Below, one piece after another: positions 39,309-49,305 of a stretch of 64,000 nucleotides of DNA. Position 1 is the stretch's first letter. Each line of letters opens with the position of its first letter. A program made the translations under genes and the position numbers. The notes under the pieces are model-generated. The model was not told where the DNA came from, searched no databases, and worked only from the letters and a program-made list of their open reading frames with translations. Origin of the DNA: an uncultured Ruminococcus sp. (GTDB lineage: Bacteria > Bacillota > Clostridia > Oscillospirales > Ruminococcaceae); the NCBI GenBank assembly GCA_947624295.1, contig CANQJV010000002.1, positions 1 through 64,000 on the forward strand, written 5' to 3'.

Positions 39309-39340
39309 AAAAAGGCTCTCCTTAGGGAGAGCTTTTTGTT
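39309..39340. terminator. Rho-independent terminator
   Basis: aaaaaGGCTCTCCttaGGGAGAGCtttttgtt. Confidence 0.75.
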
Positions 39341-39344
39341 TGAT

Positions 39345-40064
39345 TCACCAGCCGTCTACGCCTGAACGCTGTAACGCTCCGAAAATTCTGTTTTTGAATC
39401 CGTGGCTTTTACGCTCCATTTCCGCAATGAAAACTTTTGTTCGCTGACGGTTTGTTTTGCCGTCTGCCGGACAAGCTGATTCCACAACGGGTATGTTGTT
39501 CCTCGTCACTGCCCGTTTGATTTCCTTTTCCGGAGCAAGAACAAGCGGTCTGATTACAGTGAGATTTCTGTTTTCAAGCGACGTAACAGGCGAATAACAG
39601 CCGATTCGACCCTCCGTGAACAAGTTCATTATGAAAGTTTCCACGGTATCGTCAAAATTATGACCGAGCGCAATTTTGTTGCAAGCGAGTTCCGTTGCGG
39701 AGTTGTATAACGCTCCACGACGCATTCTCGCACAAAGACTGCACGGACTTTTCTCGTTCCGCACATCGAACACAATTTCGCCGATTTGCGTATCGATTAC
39801 GTGGTAATCAATGTTAATTGATTTACAAAAATCAGAAATTGACGAGTAGTCACCTGCGATACCGTTGAAATGCGGGTCAATTGTCAAGCCGGTAATTTCG
39901 TAGTCAATGCTGATAAATCGCCTTAGGAGGTGCAGACCGTTCAGCAAAATCATACTGTCTTTTCCGCCCGAAATCCCTACAGCTATTTTGTCGCCGTCCT
40001 GAATCATATTGTACTCCTGCACGGCTTTCCGCAAATATCCGAGAATTTTCTGCATAAATTTCAC
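39345..40064 (-). CDS. TtcA-family tRNA thiolation / ATP-PPi-loop protein
   Basis: KIAVGISGGKDSMILLNGLHLL, CSLCARMRRGALYNSATELACNKIALGHNFDDTVETFIMNLF. Confidence 0.88.
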   Translation of the reverse strand: MKFMQKILGYLRKAVQEYNMIQDGDKIAVGISGGKDSMILLNGLHLLRRFISIDYEITGLTIDPHFNGIAGDYSSISDFCKSINIDYHVIDTQIGEIVFDVRNEKSPCSLCARMRRGALYNSATELACNKIALGHNFDDTVETFIMNLFTEGRIGCYSPVTSLENRNLTVIRPLVLAPEKEIKRAVTRNNIPVVESACPADGKTNRQRTKVFIAEMERKSHGFKNRIFGALQRSGVDGW

Positions 40065-40191
40065 CTGCTTTTTTATTTAATTATATCACATATTCACAAG
40101 AATTTCAAGAAATAAATTTGCAATTATACTTGCAAAAAAATGAAAAATATTATATAATATATTATGGATATTTATACAAGGAGGAATTTTT

Positions 40192-40863
40192 ATGGTTAAT
40201 TTTGGAAATGATTGGGACGAAATCCTTAAGGGCGAATTTCAAAAAGATTACTACATTGAATTGCGGAAAAAACTGATAAATGAGTACAAAACTCAGCAGA
40301 TTTTCCCTGATATGTACGATATTTTCAACGCAATGAAACTGACTGCATACAATGATGTGAAGTGCGTGATAATCGGGCAGGACCCTTACCACAATATCGG
40401 GCAGGCTCACGGGTTGAGTTTTTCAGTCCGCAAGGGTACTGTTCCGCCACCGTCGCTTGTTAATATTTTTAAGGAAATCAAGGACGATGTTGGTGTTGAT
40501 AACCTCGGTAAACATGGTGAACTTACAAAATGGGCTGAAAATGGCGTATTACTGCTTAATTCAGTGCTTACAGTCCGTGCAAATCAGGCAAGAAGTCATC
40601 ACGGTCTTGGTTGGGAAACGTTTACAACTGATGTAATCAAAATCCTCAACGAACGTGAAAAACCTATGGTTTTCATGCTATGGGGCGGTGACGCTAAGGC
40701 GAAACAGAAATTCATTACGAATCCGAATCATCTCGTGCTGAAATCAGCTCACCCAAGTCCGCTTTCAGCTTATAACGGTTTTTTCGGCTGTAAACATTTT
40801 TCGCAGGCAAATGAGTTTCTGAAAGCTCACGGTATAGGCGAAATTGACTGGTCAATCGACTAA
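40192..40863 (+). CDS. ung: Uracil-DNA glycosylase
   Basis: VKCVIIGQDPYHNIGQAHGLSFSV, WAENGVLLLNSVLTVRANQARSHHGLGWETFTTDVI, LKSAHPSPLSAYNGFFGCKHFSQAN. Confidence 0.95.
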   Translation: MVNFGNDWDEILKGEFQKDYYIELRKKLINEYKTQQIFPDMYDIFNAMKLTAYNDVKCVIIGQDPYHNIGQAHGLSFSVRKGTVPPPSLVNIFKEIKDDVGVDNLGKHGELTKWAENGVLLLNSVLTVRANQARSHHGLGWETFTTDVIKILNEREKPMVFMLWGGDAKAKQKFITNPNHLVLKSAHPSPLSAYNGFFGCKHFSQANEFLKAHGIGEIDWSID

Positions 40864-40873
40864 TGGAGGACTT

Positions 40874-41734
40874 ATGAAAATTAAGGATATTTTTGCACAA
40901 AAAACAGTCTTTTCTTTTGAAGTTTTCCCACCAAAAAGCACAAGTTCAGTTGATGTCATTTACCGTACTCTTGACGAACTCGGCGATTTGAACCCCGATT
41001 TTATAAGCGTGACATACAGCGCAGGCGGCAGCGGAAACAGCAGTCTTTCGCTTGATATAGCCGAAAAAATAAAGTCTATGGGGATAACCCCTGTACTTCA
41101 TCTGCCGTGTATCAATTACACAAGAGAACAGATTGACAAAACTTTAACAGAGGCGAAATCAAGAGGAATTGAAAATATTCTTGCTTTGAGAGGCGACATA
41201 AATCCCGATATTCCGCCGGCGAAAGATTTCAGATACGCAAGTGACCTGATAACTTACATCAAGTCAAAGGGCGATTTTGATATTGCGGGAGCGTGCTACC
41301 CTGAGGGACACCTTGAGGCTAAAAATCTCGATAAGGATATTGAAAATCTCAAAATAAAGGTTGATTCGGGAGCTGACCATCTCATTACGCAACTTTTCTT
41401 TGATAACGAGTACTTCTATAATTTCCGTGACAAAGCCGCAAAAGTCGGAATAAATGTTCCCATTGAAGCCGGAATTATGCCTGTTGTCAAAAAGCAACAA
41501 ATTGAACGTATGGTGACAACGTGCGGCGCAAGTCTTCCGCATAAATTCGTGAAGATTATGCAGAAATATGAACATAATCCCGATGCTTTGCGTGATGCGG
41601 GTATTGCTTACGCCATAAATCAGATTGTTGACCTGCTTGCAAGCAACGTTGACGGAATACACCTCTACACTATGAATAACGCCTATGTTGCGAGGAAAAT
41701 CAGTGAGGCGGTTGCGGGTATCATCAGCGTATGA
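40874..41734 (+). CDS. metF: Methylenetetrahydrofolate reductase
   Basis: TVFSFEVFPPKSTSSVDVIYRTLDELGDLNPDFISVTYSAGGS, HLPCINYTREQI, LALRGDINPD, ACYPEGHLEA, DHLITQLFFDNEYFYNFRD; ATG at 40874. Confidence 0.93.
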   Translation: MKIKDIFAQKTVFSFEVFPPKSTSSVDVIYRTLDELGDLNPDFISVTYSAGGSGNSSLSLDIAEKIKSMGITPVLHLPCINYTREQIDKTLTEAKSRGIENILALRGDINPDIPPAKDFRYASDLITYIKSKGDFDIAGACYPEGHLEAKNLDKDIENLKIKVDSGADHLITQLFFDNEYFYNFRDKAAKVGINVPIEAGIMPVVKKQQIERMVTTCGASLPHKFVKIMQKYEHNPDALRDAGIAYAINQIVDLLASNVDGIHLYTMNNAYVARKISEAVAGIISV

Positions 41735-42408
41735 TAAAACTTGAAACTATTTCAAAAGCGGAATCTGCCCGATATATGGGCGTACGTGGAGTGCCTGACG
41801 AAAAAACGGCTGAACTCCTCGATAAATATGAACCGATAGTCCGTCGACGTTTGCGCCCTGCTTACGTGTACCGTGAAACTCCCCTGTATATTGAGGCGGA
41901 CGGCGTGCATTTTGAGGGAATTGATGCTGTTTTCACGGGGAACGATATAAAAAAACATCTCAACGGTTGCGAACGTGCTGTACTTTTAGCGGCAACAGTT
42001 TCAGCGGAGGCTGATAAGCTGATACGGCAGACTTCTGTTGTAGGTATGGCGGAAGCCCTTGCGGTGGACTGCCTTTGCAGTTCAGCTATCGAACAAGTGT
42101 GCGATAAGGCTGAACAGGAGATTTTCTCCGTGAATCCTGCTAAATTCAGAACATGGCGGTTCAGTGCAGGGTACGGTGATTTGCCGATAAATTTGCAAAA
42201 AGATTTAATTATTGCTCTGAACGCTCAACGGCGTATAGGGCTGACTGTTACTGATAATTTCCTGCTTATACCGTCAAAATCGGTCACGGCTATAATAGGT
42301 ATTTCCGATAATCCCGTTGAAAAAGGCGAAAAAGGCTGTACTGCCTGCAATATGCGTGATAACTGCGGTTTCAGGCTGAATGGCGGTTGTGGTAAAAATA
42401 GATATTGA
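41731..42408 (+). CDS. Vitamin B12-dependent methionine synthase activation-domain protein
   Basis: LLAATVSAEADKLIRQTSVVGMAEALAVDCLCSSAIEQVCDKAE...RFSAGYGDLPINLQKDLIIALNAQRRIGLTVTDNFLLIPSKSVTAIIGI; overlaps metF stop. Confidence 0.85.
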   Translation: MIKLETISKAESARYMGVRGVPDEKTAELLDKYEPIVRRRLRPAYVYRETPLYIEADGVHFEGIDAVFTGNDIKKHLNGCERAVLLAATVSAEADKLIRQTSVVGMAEALAVDCLCSSAIEQVCDKAEQEIFSVNPAKFRTWRFSAGYGDLPINLQKDLIIALNAQRRIGLTVTDNFLLIPSKSVTAIIGISDNPVEKGEKGCTACNMRDNCGFRLNGGCGKNRY

Positions 42409-42490
42409 CTATTGTGCTTAAAAATGATATAATAGTAATAAGAAATAAATTATATTCCGAAAATGTTCGGTTGATGAAAGGAGTTTTTAT

Positions 42491-43864
42491 ATGAAAAAAT
42501 CGGCGGTCTTTATTTTGGCGATTCTCTTTTTGTCTGCCTGCGGAAACTCATCATCAACTTCTGATATTGAAAATGATGTCAGTGCAGAAATCAGAAATGA
42601 AATAAGTAAAAGAGTAAACGAAACTGATTTGCTTGAAAATACTGAACTCGAAAATAAAACTATAAAATGGCTTTCGGACTGGAATATAAACCCTGATTCT
42701 TCGGGGAAAACTAAACCGCCTGAAGTCGTTGCTTTTGAGGAAAAATACGGCGGTAAAATTGAGTGGATTCAGTGTACTTACGAGGAACGCTACGACCAGC
42801 TTGCAACCCTGATTAACAGCGGTGAGGGAGTTGACTTCTTCTATGCAGGCAATATGGACGCTTTCCCACGAGGTGCAGTAAGTGGTATGTTTGTGCCTGT
42901 TGACGACTATATTGACTTCGATTCTCCGATATGGGCAAGTGTCAAGGAAGTCAATGACAGCCTTATGTGGAACGGTCAGCATTATTGTACTGTTTTGCAG
43001 ACTACGGGCGACAAAACTGCCTGCGTTTACAACAGGAAAACTATTCAAGAAGCCGGACTTGATGACCCTGCTGATTTGTACACAAAAGGCGAATGGAATT
43101 GGGATACTTTTCAGGAAATGCTCCGGAAATTTGTTGATGTTGATAATCAGCATTACGGGCTTGACGGCTGGTGGTTTGAATTCGGGCTTATGTCAACTAC
43201 CGGGACTGTACCTGTTACAGTGCAGAACGGTGAACTCGTGAATAATATAGGCACTCCTGCTATGGAACGGGCACAAAATCTGCTGTATAACCTCAATCAG
43301 TCGGGGTATATCGCAATAGGTACAGGCGATTACGGTTGGGAGGCACACCCTGAATACATTGGCGAAGGTAAAATGCTTTTCTATCCCGTGGGAACGTATG
43401 TTTTCTATAAGACGGCTGACCAGTGGAAAGCAACATTCGGTGAAGATGCATTTTTCGTGCCTATGCCGAAAGACCCTGATGCTGATGAGTACTATATTCC
43501 CGTTGGTATGGACGCATATATGTTCGTGAAAGGCGGTCAGAATCCTGAGGGTGTTGCGAAATTCCTCGAATGCAAGCGGTTCACAAAAACTGACGAAACT
43601 GTCAAGAAAATCGGCGATGAACAGTTTCAGAGCGATTACGGCTGGACTGACGAAATGATGACAATGCATATAGGTATGCAGGAACTCGCTGACAAAAATC
43701 CGTCGCTTGATTTGTCAACAGGTGTATCGTCTGAATGCGGTGAACTCCTTGACAGCAATCTGCGCCTTACAGCAAGAGGTGTGCCGTGGAATGAAACTTT
43801 TGATTCTATAAATTCCGTTGTTGATACTTATATTGATGAATTGAATGAACAAAATAAACAATAA
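42491..43864 (+). CDS. ABC-type extracellular solute-binding lipoprotein
   Basis: Lipobox LFLSACGN; WNWDTFQEMLRKFVD and periplasmic-binding layout; paralog at 52437. Confidence 0.82.
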   Translation: MKKSAVFILAILFLSACGNSSSTSDIENDVSAEIRNEISKRVNETDLLENTELENKTIKWLSDWNINPDSSGKTKPPEVVAFEEKYGGKIEWIQCTYEERYDQLATLINSGEGVDFFYAGNMDAFPRGAVSGMFVPVDDYIDFDSPIWASVKEVNDSLMWNGQHYCTVLQTTGDKTACVYNRKTIQEAGLDDPADLYTKGEWNWDTFQEMLRKFVDVDNQHYGLDGWWFEFGLMSTTGTVPVTVQNGELVNNIGTPAMERAQNLLYNLNQSGYIAIGTGDYGWEAHPEYIGEGKMLFYPVGTYVFYKTADQWKATFGEDAFFVPMPKDPDADEYYIPVGMDAYMFVKGGQNPEGVAKFLECKRFTKTDETVKKIGDEQFQSDYGWTDEMMTMHIGMQELADKNPSLDLSTGVSSECGELLDSNLRLTARGVPWNETFDSINSVVDTYIDELNEQNKQ

Positions 43865-43892
43865 AATTTAACTAAAGGAGATGTGAATTAAA

Positions 43893-44849
43893 ATGCAGAC
43901 AGTTCTTGTTACAGGCGGTTGTGGCTTTATCGGGCAATATATTTGCTCCGGTCTTATCAAAAAAGGCTATGAAGTAATTTCGGCTGATAAAGAAGAAGGC
44001 GTGTATAATATAGGCAAACTTCACTATACTTATGTAAAATGGACTCCTGACGATAAAGAGGGATTTGAGAAAATTTTGTCGGATTATAAGGTAAATGTTT
44101 TAATTCATACTGCCTGCACTGTTGATAACGATTTCCCCGCAATTGTCACTGAAAAAGAAATGGAATTGTCAAAACAGTGCGATGAATATATTTACAAATC
44201 CGCTATGTCGTCCGAACATATGAAACAGGTAATCAGCATAAGCACTGAAAAAGTCTATGCATTCCCGAAAACAAGAGAGCCTATTCGGGAAGATGCCGAT
44301 ATAAAGACGACTTCTAATTACGCTGTAATGAAATATGATTCCGAAAAAGCTCTTGTCAATGAATTAAGGAATCACAAAAATATCATATGTTGTGTTGCAA
44401 GAGTTGCACCGGTATATTCAAAAAAATATACTGAAAATCTTATGGCAAAAATAACTGACCCTAAAGATAAGACAAAATTTGTTCTCGGTACAGGGCAATA
44501 CGGTTTTCAGATGTGTTGTGTGCATAATCTTGTTGATTTCATACTATGTTTTGTGAAAATCGCTGAAGATACTACTTTTTCAGGGAATTACAACGTAGCT
44601 GACAAAACACTCACTACTGCCGCTGATATTATTGCTTTTATGCGGAAATACTACACTCTCGGGACGGTCGTACAGAAATCCGGTGGAAGTCCTATTTCCA
44701 AAATCAAGAAGATTTTCAAGCCCGATAAGGAATACAAAACGAATTACCGATATCTTGATATGACGAAACTCGAAAATAACAATATGCTTGATACTACAAA
44801 AGCATCAAAAATTGTTACGTTCCGTTGGGACATCAATAATACAAAATAA
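43893..44849 (+). CDS. NAD-dependent epimerase/dehydratase (extended SDR)
   Basis: TVLVTGGCGFIGQYICSGLIKKGYEVISADKEEG; SISTEKVYAFPKTREPIREDADIKTTSNYAVMKYDSEK. Confidence 0.88.
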   Translation: MQTVLVTGGCGFIGQYICSGLIKKGYEVISADKEEGVYNIGKLHYTYVKWTPDDKEGFEKILSDYKVNVLIHTACTVDNDFPAIVTEKEMELSKQCDEYIYKSAMSSEHMKQVISISTEKVYAFPKTREPIREDADIKTTSNYAVMKYDSEKALVNELRNHKNIICCVARVAPVYSKKYTENLMAKITDPKDKTKFVLGTGQYGFQMCCVHNLVDFILCFVKIAEDTTFSGNYNVADKTLTTAADIIAFMRKYYTLGTVVQKSGGSPISKIKKIFKPDKEYKTNYRYLDMTKLENNNMLDTTKASKIVTFRWDINNTK

Positions 44850-44851
44850 AC

Positions 44852-44882
44852 GAAATCCCCGATAAAAACGGGGATTTTTTGT
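44852..44882. terminator. Rho-independent terminator between convergent genes
   Basis: AAATCCCCGataaaaaCGGGGATTTTTT. Confidence 0.75.
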
Positions 44883-45124
44883 TACTCTATAACAGTGTAG
44901 TTATCAGCAGCATTTTCTTTTGTTGCGTATTCAGTCACGTTCAGAACTTTTACTTTAAGCGGACGTGTTCCCATATTGATTTCAATAATATCGCCGACTT
45001 TTACATCATAAGATGCACGGGCAACTTTACCGTTGACGACTATTTTTTCGGCATCGCAAGCCTCATTCGCAACAGTACGGCGTTTTATAAGCCTCGTAAC
45101 TTTGAGATATTTGTCTAATCGCAT
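44882..45124 (-). CDS. S4-domain RNA-binding protein (RqcP/HslR-like)
   Basis: MRLDKYLKVTRLIKRRTVANEACDAEKIVVNGKVARASYDVKVGDIIEINMGTRPLKVKVL. Confidence 0.88.
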   Translation of the reverse strand: MRLDKYLKVTRLIKRRTVANEACDAEKIVVNGKVARASYDVKVGDIIEINMGTRPLKVKVLNVTEYATKENAADNYTVIE

Positions 45125-45184
45125 ATAAACTCCTTTGAAAATCGAAAAAAGAAAGTCGGAGCAGGATAGCCTGCCCCGAAATGA

Positions 45185-45460
45185 TTACTTGTTTACAGCG
45201 TCCTTGAGAGTCTTGCCTGCCTTGAATCCGGCAGTTTTGCTTGGCGGACATACCATTTTTTCCTTGGTTCTGGGGTTCACACAAGTTTTCTCGCTTCTCT
45301 CACGAACTTCAAATGTACCAAAGCCCATAATTGAAACTTTTTCGCCGTTTACAAGACCTTCCTCAATTGCAGAAAGTACAGAATCAAGGATTGATGTGGC
45401 ATCTTTTTTTGAGCAGTTTGCCTTATCTGCAATAGCGGTAATGAGTTCAGATTTAGTCAT
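45185..45460 (-). CDS. hup: HU-family DNA-binding protein
   Basis: MTKSELITAIADKANCSKKDATSILDSVLSAIEEGLVNGEKVSIMGFGTFEVRERSEKTCVNPRTKEKM. Confidence 0.95.
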   Translation of the reverse strand: MTKSELITAIADKANCSKKDATSILDSVLSAIEEGLVNGEKVSIMGFGTFEVRERSEKTCVNPRTKEKMVCPPSKTAGFKAGKTLKDAVNK

Positions 45461-45461
45461 T

Positions 45462-46313
45462 TTAATTTTCCTCCATACTTATAATATTTTTAGCTTTTTC
45501 CCAGTAAATGTCAAGTTCCTCAATTGTCATAGATTTCATATCAAGATTTTCTGCCCGTGTGAGTTTTTCGGTAATTGCAAAACGCTTTATGAATTTTTCG
45601 GTTGAAGATTTAAGTGCCATTTCCGCATCAACACCAAGATGACGTGCGGCATTGACACATGAAAAAAGCAAATCGCCTATTTCTTCTTCTATATTCTGTT
45701 TGTCACCGTTCACAATAGCCTTGTCAAGTTCAGCTTTTTCGTTTTCGATACAGGCAACAGCGTCCTCAGCACTACTGAAGTCCATACCGGCACGCATTGC
45801 ACGTTTGCCGATTTTCTGCGCCCTCATAAGTGCAGGCAACGGTTTTGCGACGCTTGTGAGCGTATCAGTGTAAGTTTCCTGTCCTTTTGTTTCCATTTTG
45901 ATTTTATGCCAGTTTTCAAGCACCTGTTCAGTATCGTCAGCTTTTACGTCACCAAAAACGTGCGGATGACGGATAATAAGTTTTTTGCACACTTCGTCGC
46001 ACACGTCATCAAAATTAAACGCTGAATTTTCTTCTTCAATTCTTGTATGGAAAACGACTTGTAACAGCACATCGCCCAGTTCCTCACGGAGCATTTCAGG
46101 GCTTTTGCAGTCGATAGCCTCAATAACCTCATAAGTTTCTTCAAGAAAGTCATTCCTGATTGATTCGTGAGTCTGCTCTCTGTCCCACGGACAACCGCCT
46201 TCACCACGCAGTAACTTGACAATTTCAAGCAGGTCATAGATAGAATACCTATCTTTTTTCTGATATTCAACCATAAGAGAAAAGCACTCCTTTATATAAT
46301 ACTCCAAATTCAC
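45462..46313 (-). CDS. mazG: Nucleoside triphosphate pyrophosphohydrolase MazG
   Basis: LLRGEGGCPWDREQTHESIRNDFLEETYEVIEAIDCKSPEMLREELGDVLLQVVFHTRI; second EEIGDLLFSCVNAARHL motif. Confidence 0.92.
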   Translation of the reverse strand: MNLEYYIKECFSLMVEYQKKDRYSIYDLLEIVKLLRGEGGCPWDREQTHESIRNDFLEETYEVIEAIDCKSPEMLREELGDVLLQVVFHTRIEEENSAFNFDDVCDEVCKKLIIRHPHVFGDVKADDTEQVLENWHKIKMETKGQETYTDTLTSVAKPLPALMRAQKIGKRAMRAGMDFSSAEDAVACIENEKAELDKAIVNGDKQNIEEEIGDLLFSCVNAARHLGVDAEMALKSSTEKFIKRFAITEKLTRAENLDMKSMTIEELDIYWEKAKNIISMEEN

Positions 46314-46398
46314 GCAAAAAGCAATATATTTTTGAAAATTTCGTTACTTTTTGCGGAAACATTGTGAAATTTGTGAATGTATTTGTATATTTTTACAA

Positions 46399-47397
46399 TC
46401 AGCCTTTGTCAACAAAACCAACTTTCCGGTAAACTTTTGACAGCGTTCTCTGCGAGTAGCGGAGAGCCTTTTCAGCACCTGCCGTATAGCAATCTTTAAG
46501 ATATGCTTTATCCTGAATAAGACGGGCAAATTCAGTACGAACGGGTTCTAAGTGGTCAGCTACAGCTTCACCTACAGCAATTTTGAAGTCGCCGTAGCCT
46601 TTGCCTGCAAATTCAGACTCAATATCAGCGTAACTTTTCCCCGTAACAGTGGAATATATCGTCATCAGGTTATTTATGCCGTCCTTGCCCTCACGGTAAA
46701 CGATTTCCGCCTCACTGTCAGTAACAGCACGTTTGCATTTGCGGATAATCGTATCCTTGTCGTCGAGGATAAGTATTACAGAGTTCGGATTATCGTCTGA
46801 TTTGGACATTTTCTTTGAAGGGTCCTGCAATGACATGATTTTCGCACCGACTTCCGCAATATACGGTTCAGGTACAGTGAAAAATTCACCGTAACGCTGA
46901 TTGAAACGCTGTGCAATATTCCTTGCAAGTTCAAGATGTTGTTTCTGGTCAACGCCTACAGGCACTAAATCCGCATTATATGCGAGAATATCAGCTGCCA
47001 TAAGTGACGGGTAAGTAAACAGACCTGCATTTACGTCATCAGGGTGACGCTGGCTTTTGTCTTTGAATTGTGTCATTCTTGACAATTCGCCGAATTGCGT
47101 ATTACAGCACAAAATCCAGTTGAGTTCAGCATGAGTTTTTACGTGGCTCTGAATGAACAGTATGGACTTTTCCACATCAATTCCGCACGCCATAAGAAGT
47201 GCATATGAATTGAGGGTATTTTGTCTTAATTTTACGGGTTCCTGACGGACGGTAATAGCGTGCATATCGGCAATGCAGTAAATGCAGTTATATTTGTCCT
47301 GAAGTGTTTTCCAGTTCTGTACAGCACCGAGGTAGTTACCGAGAGTAAATGTACCTGTTGGCTGTATTGCGCTGAAAATTAGCTTTTTATCTTCCAT
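46399..47397 (-). CDS. trpS: Tryptophanyl-tRNA synthetase
   Basis: IFSAIQPTGTFTLGNYLGAVQNW, SLMAADILAYNADLVPVGVDQKQHLELARNIAQRFN, KKMSKS. Confidence 0.95.
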   Translation of the reverse strand: MEDKKLIFSAIQPTGTFTLGNYLGAVQNWKTLQDKYNCIYCIADMHAITVRQEPVKLRQNTLNSYALLMACGIDVEKSILFIQSHVKTHAELNWILCCNTQFGELSRMTQFKDKSQRHPDDVNAGLFTYPSLMAADILAYNADLVPVGVDQKQHLELARNIAQRFNQRYGEFFTVPEPYIAEVGAKIMSLQDPSKKMSKSDDNPNSVILILDDKDTIIRKCKRAVTDSEAEIVYREGKDGINNLMTIYSTVTGKSYADIESEFAGKGYGDFKIAVGEAVADHLEPVRTEFARLIQDKAYLKDCYTAGAEKALRYSQRTLSKVYRKVGFVDKG

Positions 47398-47420
47398 TTG
47401 AAATAATGCTCCTTGTGAAA

Positions 47421-47933
47421 TTATCCGTTTCTGCGTGCTTCAGCTGCATCTTTAAGCTGACAGTTTCTGAGTTCGTTGAGTACACGCTGGTAAAGTATAT
47501 AAACAGTACGCTTTTCAGGTTCAGTTTCGGGGATTACGCCCGGACGAAATTCTGTTTTATATGTTCCGCCTTTCGTGAGCAGGAAAACATTGTGGACTTT
47601 TCCTCTCGGAATATCAAAGTGAGTTGTCTTTTCGCATTTTGGCAAAAGCATACCGGCATTTGCGACAAGATTATGTGCAGCTTGCACAAGATTCCTGTAT
47701 TTTTGAGATGCGCCTGTATATTCTCCGCCGTTGTTGAAGTAGAGGTTAGCTGCACCGTTGATGAAGCAAACCATTGAAGTGAGTACGTTATTAGGCATCG
47801 GTATATCGATTACAACGCCGTAAACATCGTTTTTCTTGAAATCGCCCTGAAAGAAGTTTATAGGGAAATTGAGTGCCTGACTTCTTGTCATAAGGTATTT
47901 TTGTGTAACGGGGTATCTGTCTGTATTAGCCAT
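47421..47933 (-). CDS. Conserved hypothetical protein
   Basis: 170-aa ORF with upstream RBS (aaaggaac). Confidence 0.6.
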   Translation of the reverse strand: MANTDRYPVTQKYLMTRSQALNFPINFFQGDFKKNDVYGVVIDIPMPNNVLTSMVCFINGAANLYFNNGGEYTGASQKYRNLVQAAHNLVANAGMLLPKCEKTTHFDIPRGKVHNVFLLTKGGTYKTEFRPGVIPETEPEKRTVYILYQRVLNELRNCQLKDAAEARRNG

Positions 47934-47970
47934 AGTTAAAAGTTCCTTTCAAATTAAGTTATAAATTTTA

Positions 47971-49164
47971 TCAGTCAAGAAGTTCTCTTGTCATACGTGA
48001 GAGAATTTCCATACCTTTTTTGATTTGTTCGTTTGTGGGAGTTGAATAGTTCAGGCGGAAAGAGTGACTTATTTCGTTTTCGTCAATGCTGAAAGAGTTA
48101 CCCGGAACAACAGCGACTTTGTATTCCTCGACAGCTTTTTGACAGAATGCGTTCATATCGCAGTCATCGGGGAGGGTACACCATACGAATAATCCGCCCT
48201 GAGGTCTGATATAGGTGATTTTCTTTGAAAACTCATTGTCGATATATCCGCACATCAGGTCACTTTTTTGCCTGTAAATTTCACGCAGTTTCCTGAAATG
48301 TTCCTCACGGTTGACAGTTGTCATAAAACGGTAGGAAACAACTTGCGCCCATATATTCGAGTGAACGTCTGAAACTTGTTTGCAGACGACTATTTTCTGT
48401 ATAATCGGGGCAGGAGCAGATACAAAACCTGTTCTGAAGCCCGAAGAAATCAGTTTTGAGAATGTGCTTGAGTAGATAACACGTCCCTCTGTATCGAGGC
48501 TTTTGATTGACGGGACATTTTCGCCGGCGAATCTTAATTCACCATAGGGGTCGTCCTCAAGTATAATGAAATCATAACGGCAGGCGAGTTCATAGACAGC
48601 CTTACGTTTTTCGAATGACATTGTACGTCCTGTAGGATTCTGGAAATTCGGGATAAGATACAGGATTTTCACGTTCGGCTGAGTTTTCAGCGCATTTTCG
48701 AGTTTGTCAATATTTATGCCGTCATCGTCCATATCAACGCCGACAAGATTGACATTATACGAACGGAAAGCGTTAAGAGAGCCTATAAAACTCGGTGATT
48801 CGCAAAGAAGTGTATCGCCCTCATTGAGCAGGACTTTGCAGGAGAGTTCATTAGCCTGTTGACCGCCTGATGTAACAATTAAGTCATCAAATTCTGAATG
48901 GAAACAGTTTTTGCTTGCAAGCCAGTCTTTCAGGAAGTCACGGAGCGGAGTATATCCTTCAGTGATACTGTATTGCAGTGCAAGAACAGGGTCATTTTCA
49001 AGCAGTTCTGCGGAAATTTCAGCGATTTTTTCAGTCGGGAATGCTTCAGGAGCAGGATTTCCGGCAGCAAATGAAATGACATTCGGGTCGGAGGTAAATT
49101 TAAGAATTTCCCTTATGGCGGAAGCCTTAAGACCGCTGACCTTATTGGAAAATTTATATTCCAT
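47971..49164 (-). CDS. PLP-dependent aminotransferase, class I/II (2-aminoadipate/LysN type)
   Basis: VISFAAGNPAPEAFPTEKI, LQYSITEGYTPLRDFL, LYLIPNFQNPTGRTMS, ILEDDPYGELRF, YSSTFSKLISSGFRTGFVSAP. Confidence 0.92.
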   Translation of the reverse strand: MEYKFSNKVSGLKASAIREILKFTSDPNVISFAAGNPAPEAFPTEKIAEISAELLENDPVLALQYSITEGYTPLRDFLKDWLASKNCFHSEFDDLIVTSGGQQANELSCKVLLNEGDTLLCESPSFIGSLNAFRSYNVNLVGVDMDDDGINIDKLENALKTQPNVKILYLIPNFQNPTGRTMSFEKRKAVYELACRYDFIILEDDPYGELRFAGENVPSIKSLDTEGRVIYSSTFSKLISSGFRTGFVSAPAPIIQKIVVCKQVSDVHSNIWAQVVSYRFMTTVNREEHFRKLREIYRQKSDLMCGYIDNEFSKKITYIRPQGGLFVWCTLPDDCDMNAFCQKAVEEYKVAVVPGNSFSIDENEISHSFRLNYSTPTNEQIKKGMEILSRMTRELLD

Positions 49165-49305
49165 TATATACCAGCCTTTCTGTTATATTTTTTAATCAGT
49201 ATAAGTTAATCAGTATAAGCATTACTTATTACTTCTATTATAACACATATTTTCAGATTCTGCAACATATTTATTAAAAAAAATAGAAAGTAAGGTTATG
49301 ATTTA

